Source: Alteromonadaceae bacterium M269 (GTDB lineage: Bacteria; Pseudomonadota; Gammaproteobacteria; Enterobacterales; Alteromonadaceae). From it: a stretch of 64,000 nt of DNA. Made by a program: the position numbers and the translations under genes. The stretch lies in assembly GCA_004353515.1 (NCBI GenBank), contig SMNZ01000002.1, forward strand, positions 885,333 to 949,332, in the 5' to 3' direction. Below, piece by piece: positions 55,488-63,882 of the stretch. The notes beneath the pieces were generated by a model that worked only from the letters and a program-made list of their open reading frames with translations, did not search any database and was not told where the DNA came from. Every line of letters starts with the position of its first letter. The first letter of the stretch is position 1.

Positions 55488-56249
55488 ATGCCTATTTCCC
55501 GCAAATTTATCGCTGGCTGCCTTATTGGAGTCACAGGTTTAGCTGTGGCTCAGGCTCCGGTGTCTGATCTCAATACTGGCAGTATTGAACAGCGTGTTAG
55601 TGAACTTGAACGCCTAGTTAACTCAAGAACATCAGCTCAGCATCGCATTCAAGCGCAGTTAGATACGATGCAAGATGAAGTGAATGAACTTAGAGGAACC
55701 CTTGAAGTTCATAACTATAAGCTTGAGCAAATCTTGCAGAGACAGCGTGAACTTTATCTTGAGATAGATAATCGCATCGAAGCCGTAACCGCAGCAGGTA
55801 TAGTTTCGCAGCAGACGCCTCCGCCAACTACTCCGTCAGATACTTCCAACGATCAGAGTTATGTATTAGCTGCTGGTGAAGATGAGGCATACGATAAAGC
55901 TATAGATCTTATCTTGAAGGAACGGAAGTACGAAGAAGCGATACCTGAGTTTCAAGGCTTCTTAGCAAACTTTCCTGATTCTCGCTATGCATCAAATGCG
56001 CATTATTGGCTAGGTCAGCTCTTGTTTAATAAACAGGAGTGGGAGCAAGCTAAAGGACACTTTGATCGCGTAGTAGCGCGATACGTGGATTCTACAAAAC
56101 GTCCGGATGCGTTGTTAAAACTGGGTGAGATAGCACAAAAACAAAATAACTTAGCGAGAGCTAAGCAATTGTTTGATCAGGTTATCAGCGAATACCCTGA
56201 CTCATCTGCTCGCAAATTAGCCGACAATAGGCTTCGAGCTTTAAATTAA
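55488..56249 (+). CDS. cpoB: cell division coordinator CpoB (YbgF)
   Basis: The 253-aa periplasmic protein has a signal peptide (KFIAGCLIGVTGLAVAQA), an N-terminal coiled coil (residues 30-90, SIEQRVSELERLVNSR) that forms trimers and C-terminal TPR repeats from about residue 125 (FQGFLANFPDSRYASNAHYW and ALLKLGEIAQKQNNLARAK). CpoB links Tol function to PBP1B-dependent wall synthesis. It closes the operon. It starts 6 nt after pal. Confidence 0.95.
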   Translation: MPISRKFIAGCLIGVTGLAVAQAPVSDLNTGSIEQRVSELERLVNSRTSAQHRIQAQLDTMQDEVNELRGTLEVHNYKLEQILQRQRELYLEIDNRIEAVTAAGIVSQQTPPPTTPSDTSNDQSYVLAAGEDEAYDKAIDLILKERKYEEAIPEFQGFLANFPDSRYASNAHYWLGQLLFNKQEWEQAKGHFDRVVARYVDSTKRPDALLKLGEIAQKQNNLARAKQLFDQVISEYPDSSARKLADNRLRALN

Positions 56250-56323
56250 TAGTGAGCTCAATTGTGTAAATTGAGCTTCTTAGCCTGATAATTGAAAAAT
56301 ATTCATTTATTTTAAAATTCTAG

Positions 56324-56353
56324 TTGATTCAGGCGCTTAAATCAGTATTATAT
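56324..56353 (+). promoter_or_regulatory. promoter of tRNA-Lys
   Basis: TTGATT (56324-56329) and TATTAT (56346-56351) are separated by 16 nt, followed by a GC-rich TGCGGCC block like that of stable RNA promoters. The tRNA starts 50 nt further. Confidence 0.55.
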
Positions 56354-56400
56354 GCGGCCGTTGTTGAGGGCAAGCCCGAAAACAACAGCACTTTTGAAAT

Positions 56401-56476
56401 GGGTCGTTAGCTCAGTTGGTAGAGCAGTTGACTTTTAATCAATTGGTCGCTGGTTCGAATCCAGCACGACCCACCA
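56401..56476 (+). tRNA. tRNA-Lys (anticodon UUU)
   Basis: The 76-nt gene folds as a standard tRNA: acceptor GGGTCGT/ACGACCC, D arm GCTC-AGTTGGTAGAGC, anticodon loop CTTTTAA with anticodon TTT, T arm CTGGTTCGAATCCAG and an encoded CCA end. Confidence 0.96.
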
Positions 56477-56532
56477 TTTCAGAATTCTCCCTACTCAAAA
56501 ATGGATCTACTCCACTATCGAGGGATCAGCAT

Positions 56533-56945
56533 TCATCGTACACGGTTGATGACACCATTCCAGCCACAATGGAACATGACTCTCAATCGGTAGTTTTCAA
56601 AATTTCTAAAACCATACGCTCTTCTGGATAGCATTTCCATCTTGTTATGGACGCCTTCCGTGATGCAATTGCTCTATCAAGTCTAAAAAACTAGGTAACA
56701 TGGCTTGCATACGGCGCTCATTCACGGTTTTAAGCAGAATATAACGGATAAGCATTTGTTTCGCTGCATAGAGCTGTTTGAGCACCAGATACTCTTCTAG
56801 ATAATTGAATAGGTTGGCCTGTTTTTATTGACTTAAATGCCATTGATGGCGACGCATCAAACAGAGGATGCCTCAGCAACATTGTTCCTCCATCAAAGTG
56901 TCCGAAATATCCGTGATAGAAACATCATTAGACAACTTAAGCTTG
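56533..56945 (-). pseudogene. decayed ISL3-family transposase remnant
   Basis: On the minus strand the region translates, with stops and at least one frameshift, into pieces of an ISL3-type transposase C-terminus: a helical part (FNYLEEYLVLKQLYAAKQML), then MEMLSRRAYGFRNFENYRLR and the end VMFHCGWNGVINRVR with stop at 56535-56533. The RRxYGxRNFENxRLR block is diagnostic. The central catalytic part is missing, so this is an internally deleted relic. It lies 57 nt after tRNA-Lys. Confidence 0.75.
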
Positions 56946-57207
56946 TATAGGTATTAACACATAAAGTCTCAAATTTAAAACACAAAGTCTCAAAAATTAA
57001 ACAAAATAAAAGTCGTTTATTATATATTTTGTTTCGTCAGGGAGGGGGTTAGTCATATCGATAGCGTTTTTCAGCTTTGATATTGATAATAAAAATCTAA
57101 GGGATGAGATAACAGCATAAATACCAGTTAAATTGTTCTGCGTATTTATAGTATTAAAGTGAAATTTTAATTGACTAAGTGAATATACACTTACGCAGGA
57201 GTCTAAA

Positions 57208-57435
57208 ATGAAAAAAATAAAAGTATTGTCTATCAGTTTTGCTCTTGGGTTGGCATTTAGTGGTCCGCTCCAAGCTAATGTAAACGATGAAATACAGTTG
57301 CAGAGTGCTCTCAGTTCTGTCACTCTTGCCGCTTTTGAACCAGGAGAATTTGAACCACGGAAATGCCCTAAAATACCTCCTATTATTTTATGTGACGAGT
57401 GTCCTCCTCTCCCTCCTGTTCCTACAAACTGTTGA
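57208..57435 (+). CDS. exported 75-aa Pro/Cys-rich peptide
   Basis: The product has a good signal peptide (MKKIKVLSISFALGLAFSGPLQA), an acidic middle with a Gln/Ser/Leu stretch and a C-terminal part with three cysteines among prolines (RKCPKIPPIILCDECPPLPP, last Cys at the end). GCAGGAG lies 8 nt upstream of the ATG. A palindrome GTGAGG/CCTCAC follows 20-30 nt after the stop. I recognise no family; the pattern suggests a secreted or periplasmic disulphide-bonded peptide. The gene sits between two IS remnants. Confidence 0.65.
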   Translation: MKKIKVLSISFALGLAFSGPLQANVNDEIQLQSALSSVTLAAFEPGEFEPRKCPKIPPIILCDECPPLPPVPTNC

Positions 57436-57717
57436 TTGCAATTTTTACTTATAGTGAGGTATTTGGCCTCACTGTATAAGAGCTTGAAGCAAACTTATGT
57501 CGCCACTTATTTACTGCGACTTTGTGGATTTATGATAAGTAGTTATGAATAATGAATCTGGGGTATTTGTTAAACAAGCTGTCAAATCCATCAAGACAGG
57601 AGTTGTTGATAGAGTGCATAGCTACTAAAGCTTATCTTTGGAGGAGTATAAGGAGGCCGAGTTTATTTAAAATAGCTTTAAACCAAATTATGCTCCAATT
57701 TAAAAACTGCTTGAATG
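57436..57717. other. intergenic region after the Pro/Cys-rich peptide gene
   Basis: It contains the hairpin GTGAGG-TATTTGG-CCTCAC at 57454-57472 without a T tract, and an unsupported 64-codon frame that runs into the IS end. Nothing else can be named. Confidence 0.4.
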
Positions 57718-58375
57718 TGACCTTTCCCCCAAATTTAAAACCATGACATTGATGAGATTTCCAATAAATTGGAGATAATGGAAATCTTGAAATGAAAAAG
57801 CGTTACAGCGAAGAGCAAATCATCAAAGCTATCAAACAGCATGAGGCTGGAACCAAGGTAGAGATATCTGTCGTGATATGGGCATATCACAAGGCATATT
57901 TTATAACCGGCGTAGCGAATATACTGGTTTGGAAGTGAACGAAGCCAAACGATTGAAAGTGCTTGAAGCTGAGAATAGTAAACTCAAAAGATGCTAGCTG
58001 ATAAGTTGTTGGAAGTGGAAGTCATGAAGGATGTGCTGTCAAAAAAGAGGTAAAGCCAGCAGCAAGAAAGCCTGTTACTCAACATTTGGTTGATGCATTC
58101 AAGTTGAGTGAACGAGTGGCTTGTCAGCTTGCTGGTGTGAGTAGAATAGCATTTCTATATCAGCCTATGGTTAGGGATGACGAGACTGTTAAAATGAGGC
58201 TCAAAGCCGAAAGTTTGGTTGTCAATCGTAAGTGCACTTATCGTTTGTAGACTGAAGAATCGCTGCAAGTGAGGACGAAGAAACTGACTCAACCAAGGCA
58301 ACCAATGGAAGTACCTAGCGCGTTCAGTCAAAGGTGGTCGATGGATTTTGTATAAGACCAGTATAAGTAATGGCA
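57718..58375 (+). pseudogene. decayed IS407-type (IS3 family) insertion sequence
   Basis: The left end reads TGACCTTTCCCCCAAATTT, like the terminal repeats of this group. From 57792 an orfA-like frame begins MKKRYSEEQIIKAIKQHE, shifts frame, continues EVNEAKRLKVLEAENSKLK, shifts again and ends EVEVMKDVLSKKR; orfB pieces follow (SERVACQLAGVS, NRKCTYRL-stop, PMEVPSAFSQRWSMDFV). Homology ends after the DDE-domain start near 58375; no right end is found. At least two frameshifts, two stops and an internal deletion make it inactive. Confidence 0.82.
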
Positions 58376-58797
58376 GCTAAGCTTAATATACTCAATTACG
58401 TTGCTGTATATTTTAGCTAAATTTCTGGCAATTCCTAATGTTAACTTTGCGCTGATTACTCTAATTTTTTAAGGTGAATGTGCTTGTAATACTCATTTAG
58501 GTACATTATCAAGTTAATACTGTTTGTATAAACCTCATCTAACTCGCAGATAGTTTAGACAAGAAAAGAGTTGTAACTAAGGTAGGGTAAATAAGCTGGG
58601 CAGTTTGATAATGCCTACTACCTCTAAGTAATTAGGGCGCACGGCAACAGAGGATTGTCCGAAGCTAAAATCTAGAAAGTTGGTGAGAGTTTGCTATGGC
58701 TTTAATATAATTTGAGAACATCGAAAATATAGCTAGATTCCGAGTTAATACTTTACTTAGAATATAATGCTGTGCTTTCATTTGAATGTAATACTCA
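58376..58797. other. intergenic region upstream of the HTCS gene
   Basis: After the IS remnant fades there is an AT-rich, gene-free stretch that must hold the promoter of the hybrid sensor gene. I see no clear Shine-Dalgarno before its ATG and no RNA gene. Confidence 0.4.
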
Positions 58798-61700
58798 ATG
58801 GTTGTTAGGTTGTATAGCGTGCATCAATTAGTTAGGATATTAGTGCTAAGTTACTGTTTATTATGCATTTCTTTTGCAGAGGCACAACAGTCTATATTTC
58901 CATCTGTGCCAATTAAAGATTTAACACCAAAGCGTATTGGTTCGCCAGGTCCCATTTTTTTGAGCCAAAAAACATTATGGATTGGTAGTGATAGTGGTTT
59001 GCTCAGTGTATCAGGTAACCATATCACTCAGTTTGATTATAACAATAGTCCATTAACGAGTGGTGTTTCCGAGATTGTTCAAGATAATAATGGTGTTTTA
59101 TGGTTAAACACTGACAGTAATGGCATTGTTCGCTTCGATCCAACCACTTCAAATTTTACTGAATACAACAAAAAAACTGGATTGGGTTTTAACCAATGTT
59201 TGTATTCAACATTTATTAACGATAGGCTTTACACTACTTGTGATAGAGGTGTTTATGAGATTAATACGCTTTCAAATCAGATTAATGAAATACTTTCTGA
59301 ATCAGAACTTTACCAACAATACGAAACAGCTTATAGGGAAATATCATCAGATACTGAAGGCAATCTGTTACTCATTGGCAAAAATAGAAAACTATATAAA
59401 TATAACTTAAGTACTGAAGTTATCGAAGAGGTAGATTTAGGTGAGATAGAGTTAACTAAATATACCACGCTATTTACCGATAGCAGCAACAATCTATGGC
59501 TAACAACCGAATCAGATGAATACAAGCTAGTCCCTCATCATGATGGATACGAAATAATTAAACTCAAAACAGATATTGAACATTGGCAATTTTTTACGAT
59601 TTTTGAAGACAGTAAAGGGAGTATTTGGTTCGGTAGCGATGTATTACTTGTGTATGACAATAAGTCAAATCAGCTAAAAGCTCCGTCGAACCTATCTCCC
59701 GTCTTTTCAAAAGAGCATGACGTTGTAGTCGAAGGGATTGTTGAAGGGGAAAACCAAGAACTTTACATTTCATCATCAATATTTGGAGTGGTTATCTTAC
59801 CAAGACTGACTGAAGGGATCAGCATTTTTACAGGTATTAATGATGACTATGTAAATTCTCTTCAGGCACAACAAAAGTTGAGTAATCAGTCATTTTTACT
59901 TAACTTTCGAACAGTTGCCCAAATGTTGCTTTACAATCCAGTCACCAAAGAAAAACAGCTTGTATCAACGGAAAATTTTGAAATTGATGGCTTAGAAAAG
60001 TTGAATGAGTATGAGGTGATTTTCGCAGAAGCTGATACGGGGTTGCACCTACTTAACTTAGATAGTTTTGAGATAAAGCGTATTGATACTGAGTCGTTAG
60101 GATTACCTAAAGGTCGGTTTGGCTCAGTTGACATCGATGATGAGGGAACACTTTTTCTTTCAGTAGGTGGTTTCACGCCTGGTATCTACAAGGGTAATTT
60201 AGAAGATGGATTTGAAAATGTGTATCCAGGTGTCACGGTATATAGCAGTTTAAAAGACCGAGAAGGTAATTTATTTTTTGCGACTCGGGAAGATGGGGTA
60301 CTCGAATACACCAAAAACAAGCAGTGGCGATGGTGGAGCCCTCCTGCCAATATTGGCAGAAAACCTTACACCCGCTGTATGTTCCAGGATAGACAAGGTG
60401 TTATTTGGCTGTGTCAAACACGGCAAGGCTTAGCTTATCTTGATGATAAAAGCCAAAGTATAAAATATATCGATAGGCGCTATACCGGCGGTTCTGATTC
60501 TATCCGAAATATCACCAGTGATTCGCAGGGATATTTGTGGATAGCGACGAGCCAAGGTATTGTAAGGTATGATCATAAGAACAAGGCCTCTATTACATTA
60601 GGGACAGAGTATGGAATATATGATACTGATTTTTATTTCGTATCTGCTCAACTAACCGACGAAAAAATAATAATTTCAGGAAACTACCTAAGTTATGTTA
60701 TCGAGACTAATATAGCTAATGAGTACCTGGATAAACGATTACGTCAGACTAATGATGTTCAATTGATGAATGTTGTTTTGTCACATAGGAATAATAAAGA
60801 ACATTCAGGCCGTAAAGCTGATTTAGAATACAGTGTTCAAACACAACAAGATTTCGAAGTTACTTATGATGAGTATTTGTTCACCCTAGAATTTGCGGTT
60901 AATAATTTTATGGAACGTGAGCAGTTTAGCTATGAATATAGGCTATTGGGGCTTGACGAGCAGTGGACGTCTTTAACAGGTGAGCAAGACTCAGTCACTT
61001 ATACAACGCTGCCATCAGGTAAGTACATGTTTGAAGTGCGCGTTGTTGATGCCAGGAGCATAGCAGAACAGCCTGTTACGAGGCTACCTATTAAGGTCCT
61101 TCCACCATATTGGCTAACCCCTCAAGCTTACTTACTTTATATATTTCTATTGTTTTTGAACTTTTATCTTGTCTATCGATATAGAACAAGTCAGCTGATG
61201 AAAGCAAATGCTGAACTAGAACAAGCAGTGACTGATCGCACTCAAGAACTAACAGAGCGTTCAACTGAGCTATCTGAGAGTAATATTCAGATATCGAACT
61301 TACTTACGCAAAAGGAGTCTTTATTTGCTAATATATCACACGAATTTAGAACTCCACTATCTCTTATGTTAGGGCCTATGGAGCATCTGAAAGGCAGCAT
61401 TGTTGGGCAAGATAAAATCCAGATGTTTGATATATTGCAACGCAATGCTAAGCGGCTGAATCAGTTAGTTGAACAAATATTGGAGTTGGCCAAGTTAGAT
61501 ACGGCCTCTGAATCTCAAAAGCAAATTTATGATATTGATAGTAGTTTGAGAGTATTGGTTAGTTCCTTTGAGCCATTAGCGGAGCTTAAAGGGCAAAAAA
61601 TCGTCTTTTTAAGTGATTGCCAAGGTAATTTAGAGCTAACAGCAGACTCCTTAGAGAAGATACTTTATAACTTGCTGTCTAACGCGATTAAATATTCTCC

Positions 61701-62913
61701 TAGAGGGGGCACGATATTAGTCAGAAGTGAACAATTGGACAATCAATATGGGTTGAGTGTCAAAGATTCTGGATATGGTATCCCAGAAGAAGAACTAGAG
61801 AACATCTTTGAGCGTTTTACTCGACTCGACAGAACGGCTGAGCAACTGGGAACAGGGTTAGGTTTGGCTGTAGTCAAGGAGTTAGTGCAAGTTAATAACG
61901 GAGAGATTGAAGTCAATAGCGAGTTGAATGAAGGTACTGTTTTTCGAGTTACCTTTCCATTGATGTCGGGTTTTAGCTGGTCCGAAACTGCTCAAGTAAC
62001 TGATGCTTCGATACTTTTGAGTCCTCCAATAGAACTCCTTGCTAATGAGGTGGGTGATGATTTGCAAGATGAAAAAATAACATTGCAAAAGGATTCGAAG
62101 CCGATCATCCTTATTATCGAAGATAATAAGGATATGCAGACTTATATTAAAAGTACGTTAGACAGTGATTATGAATGTATTAAAGCCGACAACGGTCAGC
62201 ACGGTATTGAGTTGGCTGAAGAATACATTCCAGACTTAATCATAAGTGACTTAATGATGCCAATAAAGGATGGCTTCGAGGTTGTGGATCATATAAGAAA
62301 TAATGAACTTACGGCCCATATTCCGATAGTTCTCTTGACTGCTAAAGGGGATGACAAGAGCCGTATAGTAGGTTGGCAAAAAACGGTGGATGACTATATT
62401 GCTAAACCATTCAATACCTATGAGTTGAAAACCCGCTTATCTCGTCTGCTAGTAGTAAGAGACATTGTTAAGAAGCGAGTCACGCAAGAGCTTAGTCAAA
62501 ATATAGTAATAGATGAGGACGAATTAGCGCATGGTACAAATGTAAATGATGATGAAAGCCCTCCTGTACACACTTTTAGTAGTAAGCGTGATGAGCAATT
62601 TTATACCAAGCTCATGGCCGTAATTGAAGAGAACTATACCGACGAGCATTTTGGCCGAGGCCATGCAGCAGATGTGCTAGCCATTAGTGAACGCCAATTA
62701 AACCGCAGGCTCAATTCAATAGTAGATTATAATTTTAATGAGCTGGTTAGGAAGTATAGACTGCAAAAGTCTAAAGAGCTTTTGCTTGAAGGCGAGCGTA
62801 TAGGTGACGTGGGCTATAGCGTTGGTTTTAATTCGGTATCATATTTTAGCCGCTGTTTTAAAGCCGAATTTAGCTTGTCTCCAAAACAATTTTTAACTTT
62901 GGTAGAACGTTGA
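58798..62913 (+). CDS. hybrid two-component system protein (HTCS) with AraC-type output
   Basis: The 1371-aa protein combines a signal peptide, a periplasmic propeller of Reg_prop repeats (units like GVLWLNTDSNGIVRFDP and GYLWIATSQGIVRYDHK), a Y_Y_Y domain near residues 690-770, a membrane helix (LLYIFLLFLNFYLVYRY), HisKA (FANISHEFRTPLSLMLGP, His near 849), HATPase (NLLSNAIKYSPRGG, GTGLGLAVVKELV), a receiver (LIISDLMMPIKDGF, Asp near 1151) and a C-terminal AraC HTH (RQLNRRLNSIVDYNFNELVR, VGFNSVSYFSRCFKAEF). This sensing-to-transcription design is mainly known from Bacteroidetes. A GTG at 58819 with TAGG upstream gives a neater signal peptide. Confidence 0.92.
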   Translation: MVVRLYSVHQLVRILVLSYCLLCISFAEAQQSIFPSVPIKDLTPKRIGSPGPIFLSQKTLWIGSDSGLLSVSGNHITQFDYNNSPLTSGVSEIVQDNNGVLWLNTDSNGIVRFDPTTSNFTEYNKKTGLGFNQCLYSTFINDRLYTTCDRGVYEINTLSNQINEILSESELYQQYETAYREISSDTEGNLLLIGKNRKLYKYNLSTEVIEEVDLGEIELTKYTTLFTDSSNNLWLTTESDEYKLVPHHDGYEIIKLKTDIEHWQFFTIFEDSKGSIWFGSDVLLVYDNKSNQLKAPSNLSPVFSKEHDVVVEGIVEGENQELYISSSIFGVVILPRLTEGISIFTGINDDYVNSLQAQQKLSNQSFLLNFRTVAQMLLYNPVTKEKQLVSTENFEIDGLEKLNEYEVIFAEADTGLHLLNLDSFEIKRIDTESLGLPKGRFGSVDIDDEGTLFLSVGGFTPGIYKGNLEDGFENVYPGVTVYSSLKDREGNLFFATREDGVLEYTKNKQWRWWSPPANIGRKPYTRCMFQDRQGVIWLCQTRQGLAYLDDKSQSIKYIDRRYTGGSDSIRNITSDSQGYLWIATSQGIVRYDHKNKASITLGTEYGIYDTDFYFVSAQLTDEKIIISGNYLSYVIETNIANEYLDKRLRQTNDVQLMNVVLSHRNNKEHSGRKADLEYSVQTQQDFEVTYDEYLFTLEFAVNNFMEREQFSYEYRLLGLDEQWTSLTGEQDSVTYTTLPSGKYMFEVRVVDARSIAEQPVTRLPIKVLPPYWLTPQAYLLYIFLLFLNFYLVYRYRTSQLMKANAELEQAVTDRTQELTERSTELSESNIQISNLLTQKESLFANISHEFRTPLSLMLGPMEHLKGSIVGQDKIQMFDILQRNAKRLNQLVEQILELAKLDTASESQKQIYDIDSSLRVLVSSFEPLAELKGQKIVFLSDCQGNLELTADSLEKILYNLLSNAIKYSPRGGTILVRSEQLDNQYGLSVKDSGYGIPEEELENIFERFTRLDRTAEQLGTGLGLAVVKELVQVNNGEIEVNSELNEGTVFRVTFPLMSGFSWSETAQVTDASILLSPPIELLANEVGDDLQDEKITLQKDSKPIILIIEDNKDMQTYIKSTLDSDYECIKADNGQHGIELAEEYIPDLIISDLMMPIKDGFEVVDHIRNNELTAHIPIVLLTAKGDDKSRIVGWQKTVDDYIAKPFNTYELKTRLSRLLVVRDIVKKRVTQELSQNIVIDEDELAHGTNVNDDESPPVHTFSSKRDEQFYTKLMAVIEENYTDEHFGRGHAADVLAISERQLNRRLNSIVDYNFNELVRKYRLQKSKELLLEGERIGDVGYSVGFNSVSYFSRCFKAEFSLSPKQFLTLVER

Positions 62914-63064
62914 TTTAAGAATAGTTTTTGAACTTGTAACTGAAACTAGTAGTTACCGATACTTTAGATTATGGCATGGAAATAAGAGGTGAGTATTTGT
63001 TACCTAATTGACAACTTGAATGCAAATCGTATTCTTATACCAGTATCACCATTCAGGAACTATT

Positions 63065-63415
63065 ATGGAATTGCTAAGCAAATCCGATGAAGAAGTGAAG
63101 GGCTTTGCCTCAAAAGTCCTTGCGCAGCTTATTGAAGCCAGTAATGACAAAAACTGGGAAAAGTTTTCTTCTTTTTTTGTAACAGATGATCGTTCTATAG
63201 AAGACGCACAAAAGGATGTTGAAAACCAATGGGATACAAACCCAGTTATTACTACTTTCACTCAGTCATTTGATTTTCTGGGTGTTCTGAGGAAGTCAGA
63301 TCATATTGTAACTCTTTGGAAGATGAGAAGCGAAAGTGTACCTGACGATATTCTGGGTTTTCTTGCCTTTAAACAAGTAGGTGATGAAGCTAAAGTTTAC
63401 GGCTTTAGAATTTAG
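63065..63415 (+). CDS. hypothetical protein, possible SnoaL/NTF2-like fold
   Basis: The 116-aa product is soluble and begins MELLSKSDEEVKGFASKVLA; it has FVTDDRSIEDAQKDVENQW in the middle and ends AFKQVGDEAKVYGFRI. The alternating helices then strands recall NTF2-like proteins, but I cannot assign a family. I chose the ATG at 63065, with AGGAA 5-9 nt upstream, over an in-frame ATG 45 nt earlier. It follows the HTCS gene by 150 nt. Confidence 0.6.
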   Translation: MELLSKSDEEVKGFASKVLAQLIEASNDKNWEKFSSFFVTDDRSIEDAQKDVENQWDTNPVITTFTQSFDFLGVLRKSDHIVTLWKMRSESVPDDILGFLAFKQVGDEAKVYGFRI

Positions 63416-63771
63416 CGAAGGCTCTTACCTTCCAGGTAATCATTTAGAAGCTGCTTAAAGTTCTGCTATCTAAATAGTTTTTTAGGGGGCGTGAGCGTCT
63501 AACGAATAGTTTAACCACTTATCAATACGATTCATCATTTAACTCTCTTTTGATTCCGTTCTATATTTCAAAGTTCAAAATTTAACTGTTCACCTAATCA
63601 CTCATAATACAAAGATATTTTTTCTGGCGTTACATCCTAAAGCCACTATGAAACCAATTACTTGTTATCGTTAACTTGAATATTGCATTGTCGGGTTGTT
63701 TTCGTGTCATTGTCGTTACCGACAGAAAGTGTTTACACTATGATTGTCTAAGTTCTAACTGAGAAGAGGCT
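63416..63771. other. intergenic region with a promoter for the XRE gene
   Basis: It contains TTACCG and TATGAT with 17-nt spacing (63716-63744) just upstream of the XRE gene, and three copies of ATTGTC (63687, 63709 and 63743), the last overlapping the promoter. These might be operators of the adjacent regulator, but the spacing is irregular. Nothing else is supported. Confidence 0.4.
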
Positions 63772-63882
63772 ATGTCAGTGAAATCATTGAGACAAAAAAG
63801 TAACTGGTCACAGGAACAGCTTGCACAACTAAGTGGGTTAAATGTTCGGACCATTCAACGTATAGAAAAAGGAGAGCGTTGA
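63772..63882 (+). pseudogene. XRE-type regulator gene truncated by an IS
   Basis: The frame begins MSVKSLRQKSNWSQEQLAQL and continues with LNVRTIQRIEKGE, a typical helix-turn-helix of the Cro/CI (XRE) family, then stops after 36 codons exactly where IS-like sequence starts. Intact relatives continue with a longer body. AGAAGAGG precedes the ATG. The interruption is explained by the insertion sequence to the right. Confidence 0.8.

Noticed and set aside
57552..57746. 64-codon frame before the IS407-type relic
   Set aside because: It has no ribosome site and its end runs into the IS terminal sequence.
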